From: a virus
Virus record (IMG/VR): IMGVR_UViG_3300023180_000202
Coordinates: 1 to 34,032 of that record
DNA: 34,032 bases
Strand: one strand, 5' to 3'
Shown: positions 1 through 7,038 of the stretch, piece by piece
Layout of the letters: each line of letters starts with the position of its first letter
Position numbering within the stretch: position 1 is the first letter of the stretch
Position numbers and translations under genes: made by a program
The notes under the pieces: model-generated
The model's database searches: none
What the model was told of the DNA's origin: nothing
What the model saw: the letters and a program-made list of their open reading frames with translations, nothing else

Positions 1-1292
1 AAGACCTTCAACATAACTGGGTCTTGAGATAAAGCAGCTAAGACTTTTAGCTCAACTCCAGAGAAGTCAATGGACGACATTCTACAACCTTCTTCGCTTA
101 AGAACATTCGCCTAATAGCGTCACCACCAGACGGCAACTGCTGCAGCGGAGGATCATTTACAGACATTCGTCCGGTCCTTGCCTGAAGGCTGTTGATCTT
201 CGGGTGAACCCGCTGGTTAGAGTCCATGTTCTTTAGGGATGCCATAACATAGCTTTCCCTCCACTTTGCGTTGTTCTTGGCGGCAATTACGGCAGAAGCA
301 AGGGTGGCGGCTTTGCCGTCCCCTGATTCTGCTATACCCATAAGAATGGTCTTATCTAGCTTGGTGGCACCTGTCTCGGTAGTCTCTAGGAGAGATACGC
401 CCATAGACTGCAGCACCGCTGAAACCTCAGCAGTGGAGTTATGATTGCTTACACCAAAAGACTTAACAATGTCGATGTTCTTCTGCTCTTCTTGCTTCAT
501 TTGCTCGCTAAGCTTTTCGGCATAATCAACGTCGATAAGAATTCCGCGTCTTTCCATGTCTGCTGTCAGGTACATCAACTCGTGCTCGTAGGAAACCAAA
601 TGGTCCATGGTTTGACGCTTGATTTCGTCCCTAAGCTTTGGGAAGAGTCTGGCGGTTAGGATGACATCCATTCCGGCATACTGAACCAAGGTTGGGTGAG
701 AAGCGGGTATGTTTTTCCATCCCTGCTGATTGTTCCACCCATTCTGCTTGAATAGACTCTTGAGGGCTGTGTCTGAGTCAGGAGCAGACTTATCCACATG
801 ATAAGCGGCGAGGTTCTTTAGTCCATGACCCACTCCGCCCTCAACACGACTTCGTGGGTCTGCTAAGTGAGCCAAGATTCTCGTGTCGAACGTGCGACGC
901 AGGATTTCCATGGCTACGACATGGTTATGTCTGTCTAGCCCAAGCGCATCGAAGGATGCGTTGTGGGCCAGTAGGCGGTGATCCGTCTCATTCATGATGA
1001 AGTCGATGGACTTCTGAAACCACGGCTCTTTCCAAATGAAGACAAAGGCCTTATCCTGATCGCCCCACTGAATGCTCTTGATTTCCCACTCAGGGGAGTA
1101 GATGTTTAGTCCTGTAGCCTCAATGTCGTATGCTATTGGCCTACGGCGTTCCTTCAGCCAATCCATGAAGTCTGAAAACTGATTGTCGCTACGGACTAGC
1201 ACTACGTCGCCAATTTTGCTTTCTGGGGCGTACACGTTTTCGTGCATCCAGTCATCAAACAGGGTAAGGGATGTATCGTTGTAACCAGTCAT
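1..1292 (-). CDS. polA: Family A DNA polymerase (polymerase I), partial
   Basis: Phage replicative DNA polymerase I, cut by the left edge; about 430 residues are visible. There is no 5'-nuclease domain. The proofreading exonuclease is at residues ~50-215: D56/E58 in YDIEATG, D115 in AHNASFD, and Y205/D209 in YAGMD, the DEDDy pattern. The polymerase domain begins near 240, with the family signature ARTGRMSVNDPPLQQLP at ~371-387 and motif A around D409-E414. Motif A reads DFSGVEL where E. coli Pol I has DYSQIEL, so the catalytic Asp and steric-gate Glu are kept but Gln is Gly. Motifs B and C lie beyond the window. The ATG at 1292 follows a -10 box by 6 bases, with GGAAG too close to act as a normal ribosome site, so a leaderless message is likely. 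Confidence 0.95.
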   Translation of the reverse strand, partial: MTGYNDTSLTLFDDWMHENVYAPESKIGDVVLVRSDNQFSDFMDWLKERRRPIAYDIEATGLNIYSPEWEIKSIQWGDQDKAFVFIWKEPWFQKSIDFIMNETDHRLLAHNASFDALGLDRHNHVVAMEILRRTFDTRILAHLADPRSRVEGGVGHGLKNLAAYHVDKSAPDSDTALKSLFKQNGWNNQQGWKNIPASHPTLVQYAGMDVILTARLFPKLRDEIKRQTMDHLVSYEHELMYLTADMERRGILIDVDYAEKLSEQMKQEEQKNIDIVKSFGVSNHNSTAEVSAVLQSMGVSLLETTETGATKLDKTILMGIAESGDGKAATLASAVIAAKNNAKWRESYVMASLKNMDSNQRVHPKINSLQARTGRMSVNDPPLQQLPSGGDAIRRMFLSEEGCRMSSIDFSGVELKVLAALSQDPVMLKV

Positions 1293-1328
1293 GCTTCCAG
1301 TATAACGGGTTCTTTCCCGTTGCGCAAC
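1293..1328 (-). promoter_or_regulatory. Leaderless polA promoter with two inverted repeats
   Basis: On the minus strand TTGCGC (1327-1322), 17-base spacer, TATACT (1304-1299), 6 bases, then ATG at 1292. AACGGG (1304-1309) and CCCGTT (1316-1321) form a 6-bp inverted repeat that fills the spacer. A perfect 10-bp palindrome GTTGCGCAAC (1319-1328) covers the -35 box. Dyads placed like this usually bind a repressor or activator. The hairpin could instead act as a weak terminator for the gene ending at 1330, but no T-run follows it. Confidence 0.7.
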
Positions 1329-1329
1329 A

Positions 1330-1566
1330 TCAGTAGGTATCAGCGGCGTACTTCTGCATCTCGCCCGGATAAGTGGATGCAATGTAGCTGCGGATTTCCC
1401 GATAATCTGTTTTGTTGTCGTAAGTATAGCAAGCTATATCTCCGCTAACATTAGTCAGTATTGACTTGTGATTATCGTAAAAGGCGTACCACACAGAGTT
1501 TTCGCTGAGTAGTAATCTGTCAGGATCTTTCCCATATAGGTAGTCTGACATTTCCTTATTGCTCAT
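1330..1566 (-). CDS. Small hypothetical protein (78 aa)
   Basis: Unknown function; 78 residues, rich in Tyr, Asp and Lys, with no membrane segment or metal motif. The frame stays open upstream to 1743, but that part overlaps the exonuclease gene and translates into low-complexity shadow sequence. The ATG at 1566 lies one base after the exonuclease stop (TGA at 1570-1568), so translation is most likely coupled; there is no clear ribosome site. It sits between an exonuclease and polA, so a replication-accessory role is possible but nothing in the sequence shows it. Confidence 0.6.
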   Translation of the reverse strand: MSNKEMSDYLYGKDPDRLLLSENSVWYAFYDNHKSILTNVSGDIACYTYDNKTDYREIRSYIASTYPGEMQKYAADTY

Positions 1567-1567
1567 A

Positions 1568-2329
1568 TCAGGGAACGATGTTTGGCTTATCCTGCGTGGA
1601 ATCAGCCAAGCGAGTCCGTGACCAACTCCGGCAATCGTTGCACTGCCACTGCTGATACACGGCAACCTGCGTATAACGCTGTCCGCGCCTCTGCATATTG
1701 TGTGAGCCGCATGTTGGGCATCCATCGCCACCATCGTACACATTGAGATTTGGGTGATTAGTCATCCATGGGCGAAGACGCAAGTAAATCTCTCTGAGTA
1801 GGTCAACGTCCTTCTTTGCGTACCTCACCATCGTCTTCCATGCCTTGGCGTCGCCTCGCATACATCCAGCCCAAGTCTTGAATCCATTGGTGTCTTCCTT
1901 GGTTCCAATGCCCAAGTGCTTTCCAAGGTCATTGAGTCTATTGCTGTTGAACATGAAGTATCGCTTTGCAATCTTCAGCGTGTCAATTGACTTTACTGGA
2001 GAAACTGGGCCAAGCTGATGGTAGGCAAATCGTGCGTTTGCCTTGCGCATGTCAAACTTGTCTCCATTGTGGGCGATAACGATATCAGCCTCGTCTAGGA
2101 GCTCCCACAGCTTCTGAGCGACATGGATGTCGTTCTCTGGGTCCTTCTTGTAAGTATCGGGGAAGTCGGTCAGGGCACATACTTTTGTCGTCTTGTCTCC
2201 CTCCCACCGGTAAGAGATACACAGGAGATACCACTCTCTGTTGTGATCAATAACGTCTTGCTCGTAGTGTCCCCAAACATAACTTAGGTTTGGAGCCGTC
2301 TCAATGTCGTAATACAGTACTTTTGCCAT
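1568..2329 (-). CDS. DEDDy 3'-5' exonuclease with C-terminal zinc ribbon
   Basis: RNase H-fold (DnaQ-like) exonuclease, 253 residues. Catalytic residues are D8/E10 in YYDIETAP, D93 in AHNGDKFD, and Y170/D174 in YAKKD. A zinc ribbon follows at ~204-233, with CPTC and CNDC pairs (C204, C207, C230, C233), and probably binds DNA or a partner protein. ATG at 2329 is preceded by AGGA at 8 bases, just after the stop of the winged-helix gene. Together with the neighbouring polA it forms a replication/recombination block. It is separate from the exonuclease domain inside PolA, so its task is probably end processing or DNA degradation rather than proofreading. This architecture is common in phages; the substrate cannot be told from the sequence. 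Confidence 0.88.
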   Translation of the reverse strand: MAKVLYYDIETAPNLSYVWGHYEQDVIDHNREWYLLCISYRWEGDKTTKVCALTDFPDTYKKDPENDIHVAQKLWELLDEADIVIAHNGDKFDMRKANARFAYHQLGPVSPVKSIDTLKIAKRYFMFNSNRLNDLGKHLGIGTKEDTNGFKTWAGCMRGDAKAWKTMVRYAKKDVDLLREIYLRLRPWMTNHPNLNVYDGGDGCPTCGSHNMQRRGQRYTQVAVYQQWQCNDCRSWSRTRLADSTQDKPNIVP

Positions 2330-2341
2330 AATTGTTTCCTA

Positions 2342-2599
2342 CTATAGTTCATCCTGTGACTTAATGCAAGCCATTAATCTCTGGATATCTTCTAACTTAT
2401 GAAATTCCTTCCCTATTGAGAACTTTGTTCTCCTTTGCACTCTTTCTTTATCTAGTATTCCCAGTTTAACTAAAGCGTCTAGTGATCTCCACACATGCTG
2501 ATAGCGCATGTTGAGGAGCTCACCTATTTCCCTTTGTGTCTTGTCGGGATTTTCGATAACGGCTAACAAAACTCTAGCGTTAGCTGTTAGTATCCTCAC
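2342..2599 (-). CDS. Winged helix-turn-helix transcription regulator (85 aa)
   Basis: Small DNA-binding protein. Residues ~20-50 match a MarR/ArsR-type winged helix: helix TQREIGELLNM, turn, recognition helix YQHVWRSLDALVKLGIL, then a basic wing with ERVQRRTKF. There is no ligand or dimerisation domain beyond the wing. The GTG start at 2599 overlaps the end of the upstream gene by 20 bases, so the two are translationally coupled and share the leaderless promoter upstream of 3095. Lying between lysis and replication genes, it is a plausible switch regulator. Dyads near the 3095 and polA promoters are candidate operators; that link is inference. Confidence 0.75.
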   Translation of the reverse strand: MRILTANARVLLAVIENPDKTQREIGELLNMRYQHVWRSLDALVKLGILDKERVQRRTKFSIGKEFHKLEDIQRLMACIKSQDEL

Positions 2600-3095
2600 C
2601 GTGCACCTGACTCTCTAGGGAGGCTAGACGATATTCAAGATCGTTCACCATGAATGACATATGCGATGCCACTTCTTGTATCGCCTGCATTTCTCCAGAT
2701 AGTTCAGCAATCCTGTGGGCAAGGTAAAGAATTTGCTGGTCTACTGAGTTGAAGTGCGAAACGCCCTCAACAACCTGCGAATCCTTAACATTGAAAGCTT
2801 CTCGTTGTGTGGCCAGCCAAGCCCGATACTCCTTTAGTATCTCAATAAACATGCTGTTTAGCTCAACTAAACCAAGAAGCGTATTCTCAAAGTTTTCTCC
2901 TATAGAGAAAGTTTCGCCTTTTAGATACACTGATTTGTTATTAACGAAGGGGCGCAAAGCGTCGTGAGCCCACCTCTCAGCTGTTGAGAATGTTCCGCCC
3001 TTCGCTACAAGCAATGTCAAAGCCCGAGCAATCGGCTCGTAAGCCGACGGCCCGGGCAATGGCACCACGGAGTTGCTAACCGTTTTTGATTCCAT
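2580..3095 (-). CDS. Hypothetical protein with C-terminal coiled coil (171 aa)
   Basis: No recognised family. Residues ~115-165 show heptad-like hydrophobic spacing (QQILYLAHRIAEL, then MVNDLEYRLASLESQV), which predicts a coiled coil and oligomerisation. The N-terminal half is mixed, with no catalytic motif. The ATG at 3095 has no ribosome site; a -10 box lies exactly 6 bases upstream, so initiation on a leaderless message is likely. It is the first gene of an operon with the winged-helix regulator, whose GTG lies inside its end. A co-regulator or replication-accessory role is possible but unproven. Confidence 0.7.
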   Translation of the reverse strand: MESKTVSNSVVPLPGPSAYEPIARALTLLVAKGGTFSTAERWAHDALRPFVNNKSVYLKGETFSIGENFENTLLGLVELNSMFIEILKEYRAWLATQREAFNVKDSQVVEGVSHFNSVDQQILYLAHRIAELSGEMQAIQEVASHMSFMVNDLEYRLASLESQVHGEDTNS

Positions 3096-3130
3096 GTAAA
3101 TAGTCTAAGGCGTGTGCTGACGCTCGTCAA
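3096..3130 (-). promoter_or_regulatory. Leaderless promoter for the 171-aa gene
   Basis: On the minus strand TTGACG (3130-3125), 17-base spacer, TAGACT (3107-3102), 6 bases, ATG at 3095. An inverted repeat TGACG-N2-CGTCA (3118-3129) overlaps the -35 box and is operator-like. The -35 context TGCTTGACGAGCG closely matches TGCTTGACAAGCG in the chaperone promoter at 13066-13071. Confidence 0.8.
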
Positions 3131-3134
3131 GCAC

Positions 3135-3353
3135 TCAGTCGTCCTTGGATCCTTTGGCCCCAAAGTAACCGCCAATGATGCCAATGACACCACCTAGCGC
3201 AGTCTGAACTAGAGTCATAACGTCAGAAGAAACATCTACAGGCTCACCAGTAACCCGAGTTTCAATTCCGGCGACAACGTAATCACCGACAATGGCAAAA
3301 AGAATTGCCGCCATGACCCCTAAGGAGAGAACGTACATAATTTTTTCTTTCAT
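3135..3353 (-). CDS. Holin-like membrane protein (72 aa)
   Basis: Short protein with two predicted membrane helices, residues ~5-28 (YVLSLGVMAAILFAIVGDYV) and ~48-66 (TLVQTALGGVIGIIGGYFGA), and a charged tail ending KGSKDD. Size, topology and place directly after the endolysin gene fit a holin, which would form the membrane hole that lets the endolysin reach the cell wall. The frame is open to 3374, but the ATG at 3353 overlaps the endolysin stop as ATGA, the usual sign of coupling, so I chose it. Holins are not conserved in sequence, so the call rests on topology and context. Confidence 0.65.
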   Translation of the reverse strand: MKEKIMYVLSLGVMAAILFAIVGDYVVAGIETRVTGEPVDVSSDVMTLVQTALGGVIGIIGGYFGAKGSKDD

Positions 3354-4336
3354 GATCCGAACATTGCCTCCCAAGTCTTGGGGCCGACAATACCATCGGC
3401 AAGTCTACCGTTAGACTTCTGCCACAGTTTTACTGCGTACTCAGTCTTGGCCCCGAAGTCACCGTCTTGCTTGGTGTTAACCTTCTTCTGAACCAGCTTG
3501 ACCAGATCGCCCTTTGAGCCCTTCTTGAGGGGTGTCCCGGGGTACTTCGGAGCGTCTTCGGTCTCTGCCGTGTCTGGATTAAACGCTTCCGCTGGTGGGT
3601 TCTTCTCGTGATCGCAGTCTGACTTGGCGTGACCTGCTGATCCGGGTCCCCAGATTCCATCAACGTGCTGATCGTGGGTGGCTTGCCATTCACGAACAGC
3701 CTGCTCAGTCTTCGGACCAAAGTCGCCGTCTGCTGGCTCGGCGCCAACAATGCGCTGCATTTCCTTTACCTCGTCGCCCTTTGAGCCCTTGGTCAGCCAT
3801 GGCTTCTTGTTGGGTGGAGCGGGGGGAGGGGGAGCGGCAGCTGAAGGCTTTACGGCTACTGGAGGGTCGCCTAGAAGTTCCTTCATCTTATCGATGTAAT
3901 ACTGTGGATCGTCTGCCTTGGCGTTTGAAATCTCAAAGTGTACCCAATCTCCTCCGGGAGCGCCACTGAATGCGGGCTTGGAGTATACCTGCCATGCGTC
4001 ACGGTCGCACTTGTAACCACGACCATGTGGTCCGGGATAGTAGTCAAACACTGCCTCAATGTGGAGAGCATCAGCATTCGCAACAAGGAAGTCCATTAAT
4101 CGGACAGCCGCCTCGTAGTTGCCGGGCCCTCGGTACGGTGCGCCGCGCCAAGATAGGTCAGCGGCACGACCAGTTGCGTGAACAGAGTAGGAACTTTTAC
4201 CTCTCTTTTTTCTTACGCCAAAGCTTCCGTTGTTCCATAGCCCAAAGTGTGCTTCAAGGAGGTCAATGAGCGTTTCCATTCCTCCGCGCTTTCCGGGAGC
4301 AATAGTGTCAAATCCTGTGTATGGTCTCTTGGCCAT
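3350..4336 (-). CDS. Endolysin: M15-type peptidase with two PG_binding_1 domains
   Basis: Cell-wall hydrolase of 328 residues. The N-terminal domain (~1-150) has the M15 (VanY/D-Ala-D-Ala carboxypeptidase-like) zinc pattern SVHATGRAAD (H53, D60) and DWVHFE (H133). A Pro/Ala-rich linker at ~157-180 leads to two peptidoglycan-binding type 1 domains, ~182-231 and ~272-328, each with a KGSKGD-x-V start and a GDFGxKTExAV core. There is no signal peptide, so release would depend on a holin. The start is supported by AAAGGA upstream of ATG 4336. The expected substrate is a stem or cross-bridge peptide; the exact bond is not visible. Confidence 0.9.
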   Translation of the reverse strand: MAKRPYTGFDTIAPGKRGGMETLIDLLEAHFGLWNNGSFGVRKKRGKSSYSVHATGRAADLSWRGAPYRGPGNYEAAVRLMDFLVANADALHIEAVFDYYPGPHGRGYKCDRDAWQVYSKPAFSGAPGGDWVHFEISNAKADDPQYYIDKMKELLGDPPVAVKPSAAAPPPPAPPNKKPWLTKGSKGDEVKEMQRIVGAEPADGDFGPKTEQAVREWQATHDQHVDGIWGPGSAGHAKSDCDHEKNPPAEAFNPDTAETEDAPKYPGTPLKKGSKGDLVKLVQKKVNTKQDGDFGAKTEYAVKLWQKSNGRLADGIVGPKTWEAMFGS

Positions 4337-4374
4337 TTCAATCCTTTCGGGGTTGGTTACCTGATATTAGTATA

Positions 4375-4986
4375 TTACAAATTCCAAGGCGACCATCCAG
4401 AATTTTCCCAAATAGCCAGAGATGCTTTTAGGGATACTTCTGGAATGTACAACTCATCGCAATGCGATAAGACGCCTTGTGCCTGTAGCCAGCCACCCGG
4501 CCAATATTGGGTAGGCTTGCACCAGAACTGATTTATCTGAGTCAATCCATTTGATCCACCCATTGGATCATCTGGGTTATGCTGATCTGGACGGCAACGG
4601 CTCTCTCGGTAGATAGCATATGATAGCTTGGGAAGCTGATCTTCTGGCCATCCTACCATCCGTGCCAGATCCATCCATTCGTCGCAACGCCAATCTTGAG
4701 CGCTTCTGCGATAGGGCGGGAGAGTCGTTGTTGTTGCTGGAGTAGGCTCCCGCCGCTCATCTCCCCACGAAGTCGGTGGCTTTATTTCTGTAGAACTTAC
4801 CGGCAACGGCGGCGGTACTGTGTAGGTCTGAACTGTAGAAATGGGATGATCGCTTCTACTCTGTGAGTAGAAAAAATTATGCGAAACAACTTTTTCTGAT
4901 GCTTGCACGTGATCAGCGATTACTGAAATTGGAATTAACATAACAGCCGCCACAACAAGCGACATCAATCTGCTATTCTCTGACAT
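4375..4986 (-). CDS. Secreted lytic transglycosylase (SLT-like, 203 aa)
   Basis: Peptidoglycan-cleaving muramidase-type enzyme. Residues ~8-29 form a hydrophobic signal peptide or membrane anchor, followed by a Pro/Thr-rich linker to ~95. The catalytic domain (~99-203) has the SLT signature: YAIYRESRC with catalytic E128, then SNGLTQIN at ~145-152 and a closing SGWSPWNL. The start ATG 4986 is chosen because GGAGG lies 5 bases upstream; an ATG four codons earlier would put that site inside the gene. It is the first gene of the lysis block, has its own promoter, and is followed by endolysin and holin. It might instead be virion-associated for entry, but the signal peptide argues for export from the infected cell. 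Confidence 0.85.
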   Translation of the reverse strand: MSENSRLMSLVVAAVMLIPISVIADHVQASEKVVSHNFFYSQSRSDHPISTVQTYTVPPPLPVSSTEIKPPTSWGDERREPTPATTTTLPPYRRSAQDWRCDEWMDLARMVGWPEDQLPKLSYAIYRESRCRPDQHNPDDPMGGSNGLTQINQFWCKPTQYWPGGWLQAQGVLSHCDELYIPEVSLKASLAIWENSGWSPWNL

Positions 4987-5025
4987 GTGTACCTCCACTG
5001 TAATGATTTTGTAACATGTCTTTAT

Positions 5026-5053
5026 ATTGTAGCGCCTATTTGTCGAATGTCAA
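5026..5053 (-). promoter_or_regulatory. Sigma-70-type promoter for the lysis genes
   Basis: On the minus strand TTGACA (5053-5048), 16-base spacer, TACAAT (5031-5026), directly after the stop of the fibre gene at 5056. The predicted message has a ~35-base leader with a strong GTGGAGG ribosome site before ATG 4986. In contrast to the five leaderless promoters, this one gives a conventional leader. Confidence 0.7.
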
Positions 5054-5055
5054 CC

Positions 5056-7038
5056 CTACGGGAAGCCTATACCTCCACCGGAGTCTCCCGTTGGCCATTC
5101 CCACACTTCAGTTGATCCGTAGTTTACTCCTGTTCCTGACTCACCAAGTAGTGCGCACCCGATGACTCTATCGCCATTGCTGTCTGCGGCAACATCGAAA
5201 CCAAACATGTCCTCCTCTACTGGCGGAGTTTGTGCAACTATAGTCTTTCCTCGCTGCTCCCACGTAAATTTTTCAGCGTTCCAGTCGTAAACGTATATTG
5301 CTCCGCTATCAACATATGTGTAATCAGAATATGGGCTACCTACAACAATTGTCGTCCCATCTGAGTTTAGTGTCACAGAATAACCAAAGTGGTCACCCTC
5401 TTCAGCGCCGCTAAGATCGGGGCCAAGTTTATACCAAGCACCGGCAACGGCGTCATATTCAAAGACTCTAACACTTCCGGGCTCTGTCGATGCTCTTTCA
5501 TTCAAAGAGCCAACGACAAGAATGCTTCCATCAGACGATAAATCACAGTCAAAGCCAGCTCTAGCGTCTTCCGTATCGTAGTAAATCTCATCTCTTAGGT
5601 TTAGAGACAAGCTAAGTCTTTCGTATATATTTACTTTACCGGTAAGAATGTATGATAAAAAGGTGTTAGCTGGTGTCCATTCTGCCAAAGGCTCACCAAC
5701 AGCAATAACTTCCCCATCGTCAGATATGGCGACAGAAAAACCAAAGCCGGTATATGCTGACGTATAGGTGGTCTGTGTGCTTACAGAAATAGTATCAAAT
5801 AAAGACCAAGACCCAGAAGACCATTGATACAGAAACACCTCCCCGGCAACAGTCGTGTCTGTAGATCTTGATTGCGAAGCCACAACCATCCAGTTTCCAT
5901 CGCTCGTCATATCAAAAGCGTTGCCAAAAACATTTACTCGTGTTGAGGGATTGCTCAACGTGTGACTTAGTGCGTAGTCAGAACCGTTCCATGTGTAAGT
6001 AGTTATTTCACCGTATGGGGTCTGGTCTGGAGCGGAAACTACTATTTTGGATCCATCTGAACTCATTGCTATTTGCCACCCAAATGTTGGAAATGCGTAT
6101 GTGGTTGCAGACGTTATTGTGCTACCACGTTGTGACCAAAATCCATAAGTTTCCTCAAACACTCTTACTTGCCCACGCGAACCCGATGGTTGTGAAACAT
6201 TTCTTTCAGCTACTGCGATTATTGTTCCATCGGAAGACATATCGACAGCAGTCGGGATACTCAGAAACGCTGGAGATGTTATTGGAGATCCAACTATTTC
6301 CCAAGCAGTCAAATCTGTTAAGTCTCCAGAAAGATACCATACGTCCTTAGCTTTTCTGAAAAGATCAACTTTGCCATATTTGTCTTTAATTGAAAGATTG
6401 CTGTTTGGTGAATTTAAGGTAACTCCAGAATCTGGATTGAAGGTTACGTTTCCATCGCCACCACGTATCACTGCGACTTGAATATTTTCAGTAAAGTTTG
6501 ATCCGTTATCCTGAGGAATTGAAATTACTGTTTCTGTTGCACTGTCGTAGGTTTCTATTATGTCAGCGTTATCATCGCCTGATATGGCAAATGACGTGGT
6601 TGTCTTGTACTTCCACTCTGGTGCGTCTTCTTCCAGTGCGGTTATTCTGGTATCTAATGCCGGTATAGTAGTTTCTTCGACTGTAGTTAATCTAACGTCT
6701 ATGGCATCAACCGAATCAGATGTCTCACCAAGGTCGATCTGTAACTGTGCTGTGTCGATCTGTAGTTGCGCTACGTCACCCTCTATTCCTGATATGTCAG
6801 GCGATCCAGTTATTGCCAGAAGCTTTCCCGGCTTGCCCTCAATGGGGGTAACCCAAATCTCGTCTCCGGCAGATGGGGTAATGCCTGAATAATAAACTTC
6901 AGTGTAGACGTTTTCACCACCTAGGCGAGGTATCTTTACAGATAAGTGCTTATCATTGTCAACAGATACAACTTTAGCTGCCCAAGCGCCTGTTACGCTA
7001 ACGCCAGAGGTGTAGGAGGAATTATATCCTGATCTCAT
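5056..7038 (-). CDS. Tail spike/fibre: OB-fold base, coiled coil, seven-repeat propeller
   Basis: Virion protein of 660 residues. The N-terminus (~12-85) resembles the OB domain of baseplate spike proteins (VKIPRLGG, then GDEIWVTPIEGKPG). A coiled-coil trimeriser follows (~90-140), with an exact internal repeat AQLQID. From ~245 to 653 I count seven ~50-residue repeats with an F-G-x-x-V-x-x-SxDG-x-x-x-V-V-x-S core and a closing G-x-V-x-V-Y/F-E strand, an FG-GAP-like beta-propeller. This most likely binds the host surface. ATG 7038 overlaps the hub stop as ATGA; an ATG seven codons earlier lacks a ribosome site. It is the last gene of the tail block and is followed by the lysis promoter. Confidence 0.8.
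   Translation of the reverse strand: MRSGYNSSYTSGVSVTGAWAAKVVSVDNDKHLSVKIPRLGGENVYTEVYYSGITPSAGDEIWVTPIEGKPGKLLAITGSPDISGIEGDVAQLQIDTAQLQIDLGETSDSVDAIDVRLTTVEETTIPALDTRITALEEDAPEWKYKTTTSFAISGDDNADIIETYDSATETVISIPQDNGSNFTENIQVAVIRGGDGNVTFNPDSGVTLNSPNSNLSIKDKYGKVDLFRKAKDVWYLSGDLTDLTAWEIVGSPITSPAFLSIPTAVDMSSDGTIIAVAERNVSQPSGSRGQVRVFEETYGFWSQRGSTITSATTYAFPTFGWQIAMSSDGSKIVVSAPDQTPYGEITTYTWNGSDYALSHTLSNPSTRVNVFGNAFDMTSDGNWMVVASQSRSTDTTVAGEVFLYQWSSGSWSLFDTISVSTQTTYTSAYTGFGFSVAISDDGEVIAVGEPLAEWTPANTFLSYILTGKVNIYERLSLSLNLRDEIYYDTEDARAGFDCDLSSDGSILVVGSLNERASTEPGSVRVFEYDAVAGAWYKLGPDLSGAEEGDHFGYSVTLNSDGTTIVVGSPYSDYTYVDSGAIYVYDWNAEKFTWEQRGKTIVAQTPPVEEDMFGFDVAADSNGDRVIGCALLGESGTGVNYGSTEVWEWPTGDSGGGIGFP

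Noticed and set aside
1304-1321. Hairpin before polA as a terminator
   Set aside because: No T-run follows on the minus strand, and the hairpin sits precisely in the promoter spacer.
1567-1743. Upstream extension of the 78-residue gene to 1743
   Set aside because: It lies wholly within the exonuclease gene and reads as shadow sequence; ATG 1566 follows the exonuclease stop by one base.
4363-4375. TATACT upstream of the endolysin as an independent promoter
   Set aside because: No acceptable -35 at 16-18 bases; the gene is more simply transcribed from the lysis promoter at 5026-5053.
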